From Apostichopus japonicus (lineage: Eukaryota > Echinodermata > Holothuroidea > Aspidochirotida > Stichopodidae): a stretch of DNA of 64,000 nt. Made by a program: the position numbers and the translations under genes. Under the pieces are notes generated by a model, which saw only the letters and a program-made list of their open reading frames with translations, ran no database searches and had not been told where the DNA came from. Of the stretch, positions 30,501-45,600 are shown piece after piece. Every line of letters begins with the position of its first letter. The stretch's first letter is position 1. Where the stretch lies: NCBI RefSeq assembly GCF_037975245.1, contig NC_092574.1, positions 202,001 through 266,000 of the forward strand, read 5' to 3'.

Positions 30501-33500
30501 TCTCATACGGTCTCTGGAACTTTAAGTATTAGAAACGAACATAGATTTATATCAACTGCTGTCGTGGCGCGGTTGGTTGCTCTGTACCTCGAGAGCGTGA
30601 CGATTTTTGGATCGCGGGCTCGAGACCAGGTTGGGGCAGTTTGCTTTTGCCGCGATCTCATACGGTCTCTGGGAACTTTAAGTATTAGAAACGAACATAG
30701 ATTTATATCAACTGCTGTCGTGGCGCGGTTGGTTGCTCTGTACCTCGAGAGCGTGACGTATTTTGGATCGCGGGCTCGAGACCAGGTGGGGGCAGTTTGC
30801 TTTTGCCGGGTTCTTATACGGTCTCTGGAACTTTAAGTATTAGAAACGAACATAGATTTATATCAACTGCTGTCGTGGCGCGGTTGGTTGCTCTGTACCT
30901 CGAGAGCGTGACGTATTTTGGATCGCGGGCTCGAGACTAGGTGGGGGCAGTTTGCTTTTGCCGGGTTCTTATACGGTCTCTGGGAACTTTAAGTATTAGA
31001 AACGAACATAGATTTATATCAACTGCTGTCGTGTCGCGGTTGGTTGCTCTGTACCTCGAGAGCGTGACGTATTTTGGATCGCGGGCTCGAGACCAGGTGG
31101 GGGCAGTTTGCTTTTGCCGCGATCTCATATGGTCTCTGGAAACTTTAAGTATTAGAAACGAACATAGATTTATATCAACTGCTGTCGTGGCCCGGTTGGT
31201 TGCTCTGTACCTCGAGAGCGTGACGATTTTTGGATCGCGGGCTCGAGACCAGGTGGTAGCAGTTTGCTTTTGCCGCGATCTCATACGGTCTCTGGGAACT
31301 TTAAGTATTAGAAACGAACATAGATTTATATCAACTGCTGTCGTGGCGCGGTTCGTTGCTCTGTACCTCGAGAGCGTGACGTATTTTGGATCGCGGGCTC
31401 GAGACCAGGTGGGGCAGTTTGCTTTTGCCGGGATCTTATACGGTCTCTGGGAACTTTAAGTATTAGAAACGAACATAGATTTATATCAACTGCTGTCGTG
31501 GCGCGGTTGGTTGCTCTGTACCTCGAGAGCGTGACGTATTTTGGATCGCGGGCTCGAGACCAGGTGGGGGCAGTTTGCTTTTGCCGGGTTCTTATACGGT
31601 CTCTGGAACTTTAAGTATTAGAAACGAACATAGATTTATATCAACTGCTGTCGTGGCGCGGTTGGTTGCTCTGTACCTCGAGAGCGTGACGTATTTTGGA
31701 TCGCGGGCTCGAGACCAGGTGGGGGCAGTTTGCTTTTGCCGGGTTCTTATACGGTCTCTGGGAACTTTAAGTATTAGAAACGAACATAGATTTATATCAA
31801 CTGCTGTCGTGGCGCGGTTGGTTGCTCTGTACCTCGAGAGCGTGACGTATTTTGGATCGCGGGCTCGAGACCAGGTGGGGGCAGTTTGCTTTTGCCGGGT
31901 TCTTATACGGTCTCTGGGAACTTTAAGTATTAGAAACGAACATAGATTTATATCAACTGCTGTCGTGGCGCGGTTGGTTGCTCTGTACCTCGAGAGCGTG
32001 ACGTATTTTGGATCGCGGGCTCGAGACCAGGTGGGGGCAGTTTGCTTTTGCCGCGATCTCATACGGTCTCTGGGAACTTTAAGTATTAGAAACGAACATA
32101 GATTTATATCAACTGCTGTCGTGGCCCGGTTGGTTGCTCTGTACCTCGAGAGCGTGACGTATTTTGGATCGCGGGCTCGAGACCAGGTGGGGGCAGTTTG
32201 CTTTTGCCGCGATCTCATACGGTCTCTGGGAAATTTAAGTATTAGAAACGAACATAGATTTATATCAACTGCTGTCGTGGCGCGGTTGGTTGCTCTGTAC
32301 CTCGAGAGCGTGACGATTTTTGGATCGCGGGCTCGAGACCAGGTGGGGGCAGTTTGCTTTTGCCGCGATCTCATACGGTCTCTGGGAACTTTAAGTATTA
32401 GAAACGAACATAGATTTATATCAACTGCTGTCGTGGCGCGGTTGGTTGCTCTGTACCTCGAGAGCGTGACGTATTTTGGATCGCGGGCTCGAGACCAGGT
32501 GGGGGCAGTTTGCTTTTGCCGCGATCTGGTACGGTCTCTGGAACTTTAAGTATTAGAAACGAACATAGATTTATATCAACTGCTGTCGTGGCGCGGTTGG
32601 TTGCTCTGTACCTCGAGAGCGTGACGTATTTTGGATCGCGGGCTCGAGACTAGGTGGGGGCAGTTTGCTTTTGCCGCGATCTGGTACGGTCTCTGGAACT
32701 TTAAGTATTAGAAACGAACATAGATTTATATCAACTTCTGTCGTGGCGCGGTTGGTTGCTCTGTACCTCGAGAGCGTGACGTATTTTGGATCGCGGGCTC
32801 GAGACCACGTGGGGGCAGTTTGCTTTTGCCGCGATCTGGTACGGTCTCTGGAACTTTAAGTATTAGAAACGAACATAGATTTATATCAACTGCTGTCGTG
32901 GCGCGGTTGGTTGCTCTGTACCTCGAGAGCGTGACGTATTTTGGATCGCGGGCTCGAGACCAGGTGGGGGCAGTTTGCTTTTGCCGCGATCTGGTACGGT
33001 CTCTGGAACTTTAAGTATTAGAAACGAACATAGATTTATATCAACTGCTGTCGTGGCGCGGTTGGTTGCTCTGTACCTCGAGAGCGTGACGTATTTTGGA
33101 TCGCGGGCTCGAGACCAGGTGGGGGCAGTTTGCTTTTGCCGCGATCTCATACGGTCTCTGGAACAGTATTAGAAACGAACATAGATTTATATCAACTGCT
33201 GTCGTGGCGCGGTTGGTTGCTCTGTACCTCGAGAGCGTGACGTATTTTGGATCGCGGGCTCGAGACCAGGTGGGGGCAGTTTGCTTTTGCCGCGATCTGA
33301 TACGGTCTCTGGAACTTTAAGTATTAGAAACGAACATAGATTTATATCAACTGCTGTCGTGGCGCGGTTGGTTGCTCTGTACCTCGAGAGCGTGACGTAT
33401 TTTGGATCGCGGGCTCGAGACCAGGTGGGGGCAGTTTGCTTTTGCCGCGATCTGATACGGTCTCTGGAACTTTAAGTATTAGAAACGAACATAGATTTAT

Positions 33501-36500
33501 ATCAACTGCTGTCGTGGCGCGGTTGGTTGCTCTGTACCTCGAGAGCGTGACGTATTTTGGATCGCGGGCTCGAGACCAGGTGGGGGCAGTTTGCTTTTGC
33601 CGCGATCTCATACGGTCTCTGGAACTTTAAGTATTAGAAACGAACATAGATTTATATCAACTGCTGTCGTGGCGCGGTTGGTTGCTCTGTACCTCGAGAG
33701 CGTGACGTATTTTGGATCGCGGGCTCGAGACCAGGTGGGGGCAGTTTGCTTTTGCCGCGATCTGGTACGGTCTCTGGAACTTTAAGTATTAGAAACGAAC
33801 ATAGATTTATATCAACTGCTGTCGTGGCGCGGTTGGTTGCTCTGTACCTCGAGAGCGTGACGTATTTTGGATCGCGGGCTCGAGACCAGGTGGGGGCAGT
33901 TTGCTTTTGCCGCGATCTTATACGGTCTCTGGAACTTTAAGTATTAGAAACGAACATAGATTTATATCAACTGCTGTCGTGGCGCGGTTGGTTGCTCTGT
34001 ACCTCGAGAGCGTGACGTATTTTGGATCGCGGGCTCGAGACCAGGTGGGGGCAGTTTGCTTTTGCCGCGTTCTTATACGGTCTCTGGGAACTTTAAGTAT
34101 TAGAAACGAACATAGATTTATATCAACTGCTGTCGTGGCGCGGTTGGTTGCTCTGTACCTCGAGAGCGTGACGTATTTTGGATCGCGGGCTCGAGACCAG
34201 GTGGGGGCAGTTTGCTTTTGCCGCGATCTCATACGGTCTCTGGGAACTTTAAGTATTAGAAACGAACATAGATTTATATCAACTGCTGTCGTGGCCCGGT
34301 TGGTTGCTCTGTACCTCGAGAGCGTGACGTATTTTGGATCGCGGGCTCGAGACCAGGTGGGGGCAGTTTGCTTTTGCCGCGATCTCATACGGTCTCTGGG
34401 AACTTTAAGTATTAGAAACGAACATAGATTTATATCAACTGCTGTCGTGGCGCGGTTGGTTGCTCTGTACCTCGAGAGCGTGACGTATTTTGGATCGCGG
34501 GCTCGAGACCAGGTGGGGGCAGTTTGCTTTTGCCGCGACCTCATACGGTCTCTGGGAACTTTAAGTATTAGAAACGAACATAGATTTATATCAACTGCTG
34601 TCGTGGCGCGGTTGGTTGCTCTGTACCTCGAGAGCGTGACGTATTTTGGATCGCGGGCTCGAGACCAGGTGGGGGCAGTTTGCTTTTGCCGCGATCTCAT
34701 ACGGTCTCTGGGAACTTTAAGTATTAGAAACGAACATAGATTTATATCAACTGCTGTCGTGGCGCGGTTGGTTGCTCTGTACCTCGAGAGCGTGACGTAT
34801 TTTGGATCGCGGGCTCGAGACCAGGTGGGGGCAGTTTGCTTTTGCCGCGATCTCATACGGTCTCTGGGAACTTTAAGTATTAGAAACGAACATAGATTTA
34901 TATCAACTGCTGTCGTGGCGCGGTTGGTTGCTCTGTACCTCGAGAGCGTGACGTATTTTGGATCGCGGGCTCGAGACCAGGTGGGGGCAGTTTGCTTTTG
35001 CCGCGATCTTATACGGTCTCTGGGAACTTTAAGTATTAGAAACGAACATAGATTTATATCAACTGCTGTCGTGGCGCGGTTGGTTGCTCTGTACCTCGAG
35101 AGCGTGACGTATTTTGGATCGCGGGCTCGAGACCAGGTGGGGGCAGTTTGCTTTTGCCGCGATCTTATACGGTCTCTGGAACTTTAAGTATTAGAAACGA
35201 ACATAGATTTATATCAACTGCTGTCGTGGCGCGGTTGGTTGCTCTGTACCTCGAGAGCGTGACGTATTTTGGATCGCGGGCTCGAGACCAGGTGGGGGCA
35301 GTTTGCTTTTGCCGCGATCTCATACGGTCTCTGGGAAATTTAAGTATTAGAAACGAACATAGATTTATATCAACTGCTGTCGTGGCGCGGTTGGTTGCTC
35401 TGTACCTCGAGAGCGTGACGATTTTTGGATCGCGGGCTCGAGACCAGGTGGGGGCAGTTTGCTTTTGCCGCGATCTCATACGGTCTCTGGGAACTTTAAG
35501 TATTAGAAACGAACATAGATTTATATCAACTGCTGTCGTGGCGCGGTTGGTTGCTCTGTACCTCGAGAGCGTGACGTATTTTGGATCGCGGGCTCGAGAC
35601 CAGGTGGGGGCAGTTTGCTTTTGCCGCGATCTCATACGGTCTCTGGGAACTTTAAGTATTAGAAACGAACATAGAAATATATCAACTGCTGTCGTGGCTC
35701 GGTTGGTTGCTCTGTACCTCGAGAGCGTGACGTATTTTGGATCGCGGGCTCGAGACCAGGTGGGGGCAGTTTGCTTTTGCCGCGATCTCATACGGTCTCT
35801 GGGAACTTTAAGTATTAGAAACGAACATAGATTTATATCAACTGCTGTCGTGGCGCGGTTGGTTGCTCTGTACCTCGAGAGCGTGACGTATTTTGGATCG
35901 CGGGCTCGAGACCAGGTGGGGCAGTTTGCTTTTGCCGCGATCTCATACGGTCTCTGGGAACTTTAAGTATTAGAAACGAACATAGATTTATATCAACTGC
36001 TGTCGTGGCGCGGTTGGTTGCTCTGTACCTCGAGAGCGTGACGTATTTTGGATCGCGGGCTCGAGACCAGGTGGGGGCAGTTTGCTTTTGCCGCGATCTT
36101 ATACGGTCTCTGGGAACTTTAAGTATTAGAAACGAACATAGATTTATATCAACTGCTGTCGTGGCGCGGTTGGTTGCTCTGTACCTCGAGAGCGTGACGT
36201 ATTTTGGATCGCGGGCTCGAGACCAGGTGGGGGCAGTTTGCTTTTGCCGCGATCTTATACGGTCTCTGGAACTTTAAGTATTAGAAACGAACATAGATTT
36301 ATATCAACTGCTGTCGTGGCGCGGTTGGTTGCTCTGTACCTCGAGAGCGTGACGTATTTTGGATCGCGGGCTCGAGACCAGGTGGGGGCAGTTTGCTTTT
36401 GCCGCGATCTCATACGGTCTCTGAGAAATTTAAGTATTAGAAACGAACATAGATTTATATCAACTGCTGTCGTGGCGCGGTTGGTTGCTCTGTACCTCGA

Positions 36501-39500
36501 GAGCGTGACGATTTTTGGATCGCGGGCTCGAGACCAGGTGGGGGCAGTTTGCTTTTGCCGCGATCTCATACGGTCTCTGGGAACTTTAAGTATTAGAAAC
36601 GAACATAGATTTATATCAACTGCTGTCGTGGCTCGGTTGGTTGCTCTGTACCTCGAGAGCGTGACGTATTTTGGATCGCGGGCTCGAGACCAGGTGGGGG
36701 CAGTTTGCTTTTGCCGCGATCTGGTACGGTCTCTGGAACTTTAAGTATTAGAAACGAACATAGATTTATATCAACTGCTGTCGTGGCGCGGTTGGTTGCT
36801 CTGTACATCGAGAGCGTGACGTATTTTGGATCGCGGGCTCGAGACCAGATGGGGGCAGTTTGCTTTTGCCGCGATCTGGTACGGTCTCTGGAACTTTAAG
36901 TATTAGAAACGAACATAGATTTATATCAACTGCTGTCGTGGCGCGGTTGGTTGCTCTGTACCTCGAGAGCGTGACGTATTTTGGATCGCGGGCTCGAGAC
37001 CAGGTGGGGGCAGTTTGATTTTGCCGGGTTCTTATACGGTCTCTGGAACTTTAAGTATTAGAAACGAACATAGATTTATATCAACTGCTGTCGTGGCGCG
37101 GTTGGTTGCTCTGTACCTCGAGAGCGTGACGTATTTTGGATCGCGGGCTCGAGACCAGGTGGGGGCAGTTTGCTTTTGCCGGGTTCTTATACGGTCTCTG
37201 GAACTTTAAGTATTAGAAACGAACATAGATTTATATCAACTGCTGTCGTGGCGCGGTTGGTTGCTCTGTACCTCGAGAGCGTGACGTATTTTGGATCGCG
37301 GGCTCGAGACCAGGTGGGGGCAGTTTGCTTTTGCCGGGTTCTAATACGGTCTCTGGGAACTTTAAGTATTAGAAACGAACATAGATTTATATCAACTGCT
37401 GTCGTGGCGCGGTTGGTTGCTCTGTACCTCGAGAGCGTGACGTATTTTGGATCGCGGGCTCGAGACCAGGTGGGGGCAGTTTGCTTTTGCCGCGATCTCA
37501 TACGGTCTCTGGAACTTTAAGTATTAGAAACGAACATAGATTTATATCAACTGCTGTCGTGGCGCGGTTGGTTGCTCTGTACCTCGAGAGCGTGACGATT
37601 TTTGGATCGCGGGCTCGAGACCAGGTTGGGGCAGTTTGCTTTTGCCGCGATCTCATACGGTCTCTTGGAACTTTAAGTATTAGAAACGAACATAGATTTA
37701 TATCAACTGCTGTCGTGGCGCGGTTGTTTGCTCTGTACCTCGAGAGCGTGACGATTTTTGGATCGCGGGCTCGAGACCAGGTGGGGGCAGTTTGCTTTTG
37801 CCGCGATCTCATACGGTCTCTGGGAACTTTAAGTATTAGAAACGAACATAGATTTATATCAACTGCTGTCGTGGCGCGGTTGGTTGCTCTGTACCTCGAG
37901 AGCGTGACGTATTTTGGATCGCGGGCTCGAGACCAGGTGGGGGCAGTTTGCTTTTGCCGGGTTCTAATACGGTCTCTGGAACTTTAAGTATTAGAAACGA
38001 ACATAGATTTATATCAACTGCTGTCGTGGCGCGGTTGGTTGCTCTGTACCTCGAGAGCGTGACGTATTTTGGATCGCGGGCTCGAGACTAGGTGGGGGCA
38101 GTTTGCTTTTGCCGGGTTCTTATACGGTCTCTGGGAACTTTAAGTATTAGAAACGAACATAGATTTATATCAACTGCTGTCGTGTCGCGGTTGGTTGCTC
38201 TGTACCTCGAGAGCGTGACGTATTTTGGATCGCGGGCTCGAGACCAGGTGGGGGCAGTTTGCTTTTGCCGCGATCTGGTACGGTCTCTGGAACTTTAAGT
38301 ATTAGAAACGAACATAGATTTATATCAACTGCTGTCGTGGCGCGGTTGGTTGCTCTGTACCTCGAGAGCGTGACGTATTTTGGATCGCGGGCTCGAGACC
38401 AGGTGGGGGCAGTTTGCTTTTGCCGCGATCTCATACGGTCTCTGGGAACTTTAAGTATTAGAAACGAACATAGATTTATATCAACTGCTGTCGTGGCGCG
38501 GTTGGTTGCTCTGTACCTCGAGAGCGTGACGTATTTTGGATCGCGGGCTCGAGACCACGTGGGGGCAGTTTGCTTTTGCCGCGATCTGGTACGGTCTCTG
38601 GAACTTTAAGTATTAGAAACGAACATAGATTTATATCAACTGCAGTCGTGGCGCGGTTGGTTGCGCTGTACCTCGAGAGCGTGACGTATTTTGGATCGCG
38701 GGCTCGAGACCAGGTGGGGGCAGTTTGCTTTTGCCGCGATCTGGTAGGGTCTCTGGAACTTTAAGTATTAGAAACGAACATAGATTTATATCAACTGCTG
38801 TCGTGGCGAGGTTGGTTGCTCTGTACCTCGAGAGCGTGACGTATTTTGGATCGCGGGCTCGAGACCAGGTGGGGGCAGTTTGCTTTTGCCGCGATCTCAT
38901 ACGGTCTCTGGAACAGTATTAGAAACGAACATAGATTTATATCAACTGCTGTCGTGGCGCGGTTGGTTGCTCTGTACCTCGAGAGCGTGACGTATTTTGG
39001 ATCGCGGGCTCGAGACCAGGTGGGGGCAGTTTGCTTTTGCCGCGATCTCATATGGTCTCTGGAACTTTAAGTATTAGAAACGAACATAGATTTATATCAA
39101 CTGCTGTCGTGGCGCGGTTGGTTGCTCTGTACCTCGAGAGCGTGACGTATTTTGGATCGCGGGCTCGAGACCAGGTGGGGGCAGTTTGCTTTTGTTGGGT
39201 TCTTATACGGTCTCTGGGAACTTTAAGTATTAGAAACGAACATAGATTTATATCAACTGCTGTCGTGGCGCGGTTGGTTGCTCTGTACCTCGAGAGCGTG
39301 ACGTATTTTGGATCGCGGGCTCGAGACCAGGTGGGGGCAGTTTGCTTTTGTTGTGTTCTTATACGGTCTCTGGGAACTTTAAGTATTAGAAACGAACATA
39401 GATTTATATCAACTGCTGTCGTGGCGCGGTTGGTTGCTCTGTACCTCGAGAGCGTGACGTATTTTGGATCGCGGGCTCGAGACCAGGTGGGGGCAGTTTG

Positions 39501-40249
39501 CTTTTGCCGGGTTCTAATACGGTCTCTGGGAACTTTAAGTATTAGAAACGAACATAGATTTATATCAACTGCTGTCGTGGCCCGGTTGGTTGCTCTGTAC
39601 CTCGAGAGCGTGACGTATTTTGGATCGCGGGCTCGAGACCAGGTGGGGGCAGTTTGCTTTTGCCGCGATCTCATACGGTCTCTGGAACTTTAAGTATTAG
39701 AAACGAACATAGATTTATATCAACTGCTGTCGTGGCGCGGTTGGTTGCTCTGTACCTCGAGAGCGTGACGTATTTTGGATCGCGGGCTCGAGACCAGGTG
39801 GGGGCAGTTTGCTTTTGCCGGGTTCTTATACGGTCTCTGGGAACTTTAAGTATTAGAAACGAACATAGATTTATATCAACTGCTGTCGTGTCGCGGTTGG
39901 TTGCTCTGTACCTCGAGAGCGTGACGTATTTTGGATCGCGGGCTCGAGACCAGGTGGGGGCAGTTTGCTTTTGCCGCGATCTCATACGGTCTCTGGAAAC
40001 TTTAAGTATTAGAAACGAACATAGATTTATATCAACTGCTGTCGTGGCGCGGTTGGTTGCTCTGTACCTCGAGAGCGTGACGTATTTTGGATCGCGGGCT
40101 CGAGACCAGGTGGGGGCAGTTTGCTTTTGCCGCGATCTCATACGGTCTCTGGAACTTTAAGTATTAGAAACGAACATAGATTTATATCAACTGCTGTCGT
40201 GGCGCGGTTGGTTGCTCTGTACCTCGAGAGCGTGACGTATTTTGGATCG

Positions 40250-43200
40250 CGGGCTCGAGACCAGGTGGGGGCAGTTTGCTTTTGCCGCGATCTCATACGG
40301 TCTCTGGGAACTTTAAGTATTAGAAACGAACATAGATTTATATCAACTTCTGTCGTGGCGCGGTTGGTTGCTCTGTACCTCGAGAGCGTGACGTATTTTG
40401 GATCGCGGGCTCGAGACCACGTGGGGGCAGTTTGCTTTTGCCGCGATCTGGTACGGTCTCTGGAACTTTAAGTATTAGAAACGAACATAGATTTATATCA
40501 ACTGCTGTCGTGGCGCGGTTGGTTGCGCTGTACCTCGAGAGCGTGACGTATTTTGGATCGCGGGCTCGAGAACAGGTGGGGGCAGTTTGCTTTTGCCGCG
40601 ATCTGGTACGGTCTCTGGGAACTTTAAGTATTAGAAACGAACATAGATTTATATCAACTGCTGTCGTGGCGCGGTTGGTTGCTCTGTACCTCGAGAGCGT
40701 GACGTATTTTGGATCGCGGGCTCGAGACCAGGTGGGGGCAGTTTGCTTTTGCCGCGATCTCATACGGTCTCTGGAACAGTATTAGAAACGAACATAGGTT
40801 TATATCAACTGCTGTCGTGGCGCGGTTGGTTGCTCTGTACCTCGAGAGCGTGACGTATTTTGGATCGCGGGCTCGAGACCAGGTGGGGGCAGTTTGCTTT
40901 TGCCGCGATCTGGTACGGTCTCTGGAACTTTAAGTATTAGAAACGAACATAGATTTATATCAACTGCTGTCGTGGCGCGGTTGGTTGCTCTGTACCTCGA
41001 GAGCGTGACGTATTTTGGATCGCGGGCTCGAGACCAGGTGGGGGCAGTTTGCTTTTGCCGCGATCTGGTACGGTCTCTGGAACTTTAAGTATTAGAAACG
41101 AACATAGATTTATATCAACTGCTGTCGTGGCGCGGTTGGTTGCTCTGTACCTCGAGAGCGTGACGTATTTTGGATCGCGGGCTCGAGACCAGGTGGGGGC
41201 AGTTTGCTTTTGCCGCGTTCTCATACGGTCTCTGGGAACTTTAAGTATTAGAAACGAACATAGATTTATATCAACTGCTGTCGTGGCGCGGTTGGTTGCT
41301 CTGTACCTCGAGAGCGTGACGTATTTTGGATCGCGGGCTCGAGACCAGGTGGGGGCAGTTTGCTTTTGCCGCGATCTGGTACGGTCTCTGGAACTTTAAG
41401 TATTAGAAACGAACATAGATTTATGTCAACTGCTGTCGTGGCGCGGTTGGTTGCTCTGTACCTCGAGAGCGTGACGTATTTTGGATCGCGGGCTCGAGAC
41501 CAGGTGGGGGCAGTTTGCTTTTGCCGCGATCTCATACGGTCTCTGGAACTTTAAGTATTAGAAACGAACATAGATTTATATCAACTGCTGTCGTGGCGCG
41601 GTTGGTTGCTCTGTACCTCGAGAGCGTGACGTATTTTGGATCGCGGGCTCGAGACCAGGTGAGGGCAGTTTGCTTTTGCCGCGTTCTTATACGGTCTCTG
41701 GGAACTTTAAGTATTAGAAACGAACATAGATTTATATCAACTGCTGTCGTGGCGCGGTTGGTTGCTCTGTACCTCGAGAGCGTGACGTATTTTGGATCGC
41801 GGGCTCGAGACCAGGTGGGGGCAGTTTGCTTTTGCCGCGATCTCATACGGTCTCTGGGAACTTTAAGTATTAGAAACGAACATAGATTTATATCAACTGC
41901 TGTCGTGGCCCGGTTGGTTGCTCTGTACCTCGAGAGCGTGACGTATTTTGGATCGCGGGCTCGAGACCAGGTGGGGGCAGTTTGCTTTTGCCGCGATCTC
42001 ATACGGTCTCTGGGAACTTTAAGTATTAGAAACGAACATAGATTTATATCAACTGCTGTCGTGGCGCGGTTGGTTGCTCTGTACCTCGAGAGCGTGACGT
42101 ATTTTGGATCGCGGGCTCGAGACCAGGTGGGGGCAGTTTGCTTTTGCCGCGATCTCATACGGTCTCTGGAAACTTTAAGTATTAGAAACGAACATAGATT
42201 TATATCAACTGCTGTCGTGGCGCGGTTGGTTGCTCTGTACCTCGAGAGCGTGACGTATTTTGGATCGCGGGCTCGAGACCAGGTGGGGGCAGTTTGCTTT
42301 TGCCGCGATCTCATACGGTCTCTGGAAACTTTAAGTATTAGAAACGAACATAGATTTATATCAACTGCTGTCGTGGCGCGGTTGGTTGCTCTGTACCTCG
42401 AGAGCGTGACGTATTTTGGATCGCGGGCTCGAGACCAGGTGGGGGCAGTTTGCTTTTGCCGGGTTCTTATACGGTCTCTGGATACTTTAAGTATTAGAAA
42501 CGAACATAGATTTATATCAACTGCTGTCGTGGCGCGGTTGGTTGCTCTGTACCTCGAGAGCGTGACGTATTTTGGATCGCGGGCTCGAGACCAGGTGGGG
42601 GCAGTTTGCTTTTGCCGCGATCTCATACGGTCTCTGGAACTTTAAGTATTAGAAACGAACATAGATTTATATCAACTGCTGTCGTGGCGCGGTTGGTTGC
42701 TCTGTACCTCGAGAGCGTGACGTATTTTGGATCGCGGGCTCGAGACCAGGTGGGGGCAGTTTGCTTTTGCCGCGATCTGGTACGGTCTCTGGAACTTTAA
42801 GTATTAGAAACGAACATAGATTTATATCAACTGCTGTCGTGGCGCGGTTGGTTGCTCTGTACCTCGAGAGCGTGACGTATTTTGGATCGCGGGCTCGAGA
42901 CCAGGTGGGGGCAGTTTGCTTTTGCCGCGATCTGGTACGGTCTCTGGAACTTTAAGTATTAGAAACGAACATAGATTTATATCAACTGCTGTCGTGGCGC
43001 GGTTGGTTGCTCTGTACCTCGAGAGCGTGACGTATTTTGGATCGCGGGCTCGAGACCAGGTGGGGGCAGTTTGCTTTTGCCGCGATCTGGTACGGTCTCT
43101 GGAACTTTAAGTATTAGAAACGAACATAGATTTATGTCAACTGCTGTCGTGGCGCGGTTGGTTGCTCTGTACCTCGAGAGCGTGACGTATTTTGGATCGC

Positions 43201-45600
43201 GGGCTCGAGACCAGGTGGGGGCAGTTTGCTTTTGCCGCGATCTCATACGGTCTCTGGGAACTTTAAGTATTAGAAACGAACATAGATTTATATCAACTTC
43301 TGTCGTGGCGCGGTTGGTTGCTCTGTACCTCGAGAGCGTGACGTATTTTGGATCGCGGGCTCGAGACCACGTGGGGGCAGTTTGCTTTTGCCGCGATCTG
43401 GTACGGTCTCTGGAACTTTAAGTATTAGAAACGAACATAGATTTATATCAACTGCTGTCGTGGCGCGGTTGGTTGCGCTGTACCTCGAGAGCGTGACGTA
43501 TTTTGGATCGCGGGCTCGAGACCAGGTGGGGGCAGTTTGCTTTTGCCGCGATCTGGTACGGTCTCTGGGAACTTTAAGTATTAGAAACGAACATAGATTT
43601 ATATCAACTGCTGTCGTGTCGCGGTTGGTTGCTCTGTACCTCGAGAGCGTGACGTATTTTGGATCGCGGGCTCGAGACCAGGTGGGGGCAGTTTGCTTTT
43701 GCCGCGATCTCATACGGTCTCTGGAACAGTATTAGAAACGAACATAGATTTATATCAACTGCTGTCGTGGCGCGGTTGGTTGCTCTGTACCTCGAGAGCG
43801 TGACGTATTTTGGATCGCGGGCTCGAGACCAGGTGGGGGCAGTTTGCTTTTGCCGCGATCTGGTACGGTCTCTGGAAACTTTAAGTATTAGAAACGAACA
43901 TAGATTTATATCAACTGCTGTCGTGGCGCGGTTGGTTGCTCTGTACCTCGAGAGCGTGACGTATTTTGGATCGCGGGCTCGAGACCAGGTGGGGGCAGTT
44001 TGCTTTTGCCGCGATCTGGTACGGTCTCTGGAACTTTAAGTATTAGAAACGAACATAGATTTATATCAACTGCTGTCGTGGCGCGGTTGGTTGCTCTGTA
44101 CCTCGAGAGCGTGACGTATTTTGGATCGCGGGCTCGAGACCAGGTGGGGGCAGTTTGCTTTTGCCGCGTTCTCATACGGTCTCTGGGAACTTTAAGTATT
44201 AGAAACGAACATAGATTTATATCAACTGCTGTCGTGGCGCGGTTGGTTGCTCTGTACCTCGAGAGCGTGACGTATTTTGGATCGCGGGCTCGAGACCAGG
44301 TGGGGGCAGTTTGCTTTTGCCGCGATCTGGTACGGTCTCTGGAACTTTAAGTATTAGAAACGAACATAGATTTATATCAACTGCTGTCGTGGCGCGGTTG
44401 GTTGCTCTGTACCTCGAGAGCGTGACGTATTTTGGATCGCGGGCTCGAGACCAGGTGGGGGCAGTTTGCTTTTGCCGCGATCTCATACGGTCTCTGGAAC
44501 TTTAAGTATTAGAAACGAACATAGATTTATGTCAACTGCTGTCGTGGCGCGGTTGGTTGCTCTGTACCTCGAGAGCGTGACGTATTTTGGATCGCGGGCT
44601 CGAGACCAGGTGAGGGCAGTTTGCTTTTGCCGCGTTCTTATACGGTCTCTGGGAACTTTAAGTATTAGAAACGAACATAGATTTATATCAACTGCTGTCG
44701 TGGCGCGGTTGGTTGCTCTGTACCTCGAGAGCGTGACGTATTTTGGATCGCGGGCTCGAGACCAGGTGGGGGCAGTTTGCTTTTGCCGCGATCTCATACG
44801 GTCTCTGGGAACTTTAAGTATTAGAAACGAACATAGATTTATATCAACTGCTGTCGTGGCCCGGTTGGTTGCTCTGTACCTCGAGAGCGTGACGTATTTT
44901 GGATCGCGGGCTCGAGACCAGGTGGGGGCAGTTTGCTTTTGCCGCGATCTCATACGGTCTCTGGGAACTTTAAGTATTAGAAACGAACATAGATTTATAT
45001 CAACTGCTGTCGTGGCGCGGTTGGTTGCTCTGTACCTCGAGAGCGTGACGTATTTTGGATCGCGGGCTCGAGACCAGGTGGGGGCAGTTTGCTTTTGCCG
45101 CGATCTCATACGGTCTCTGGAAACTTTAAGTATTAGAAACGAACATAGATTTATATCAACTGCTGTCGTGGCGCGGTTGGTTGCTCTGTACCTCGAGAGC
45201 GTGACGTATTTTGGATCGCGGGCTCGAGACCAGGTGGGGGCAGTTTGCTTTTGCCGCGATCTCATACGGTCTCTGGAAACTTTAAGTATTAGAAACGAAC
45301 ATAGATTTATATCAACTGCTGTCGTGGCGCGGTTGGTTGCTCTGTACCTCGAGAGCGTGACGTATTTTGGATCGCGGGCTCGAGACCAGGTGGGGGCAGT
45401 TTGCTTTTGCCGGGTTCTTATACGGTCTCTGGAAACTTTAAGTATTAGAAACGAACATAGATTTATATCAACTGCTGTCGTGGCGCGGTTGGTTGCTCTG
45501 TACCTCGAGAGCGTGACGTATTTTGGATCGCGGGCTCGAGACCAGGTGGGGGCAGTTTGCTTTTGCCGCGATCTCATACGGTCTCTGGGAACTTTAAGTA
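40250..45600 (+). repeat. Duplicated block of 19 monomers inside the array
   Basis: Variant markers recur about 2950 bp apart: the CAACTTCTGTCG plus GACCACGTGGGGG unit (about 40,347 and 43,297), GGTTGCGCTGTACC (about 40,523 and 43,473), the TTTA deletion (40,774 and 43,724), and CCAGGTGAGGGCAG (about 41,656 and 44,607). Breakpoints are approximate and one marker (TTTATGTCAACT) is displaced by one unit, so later exchange has occurred. Confidence 0.75.
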
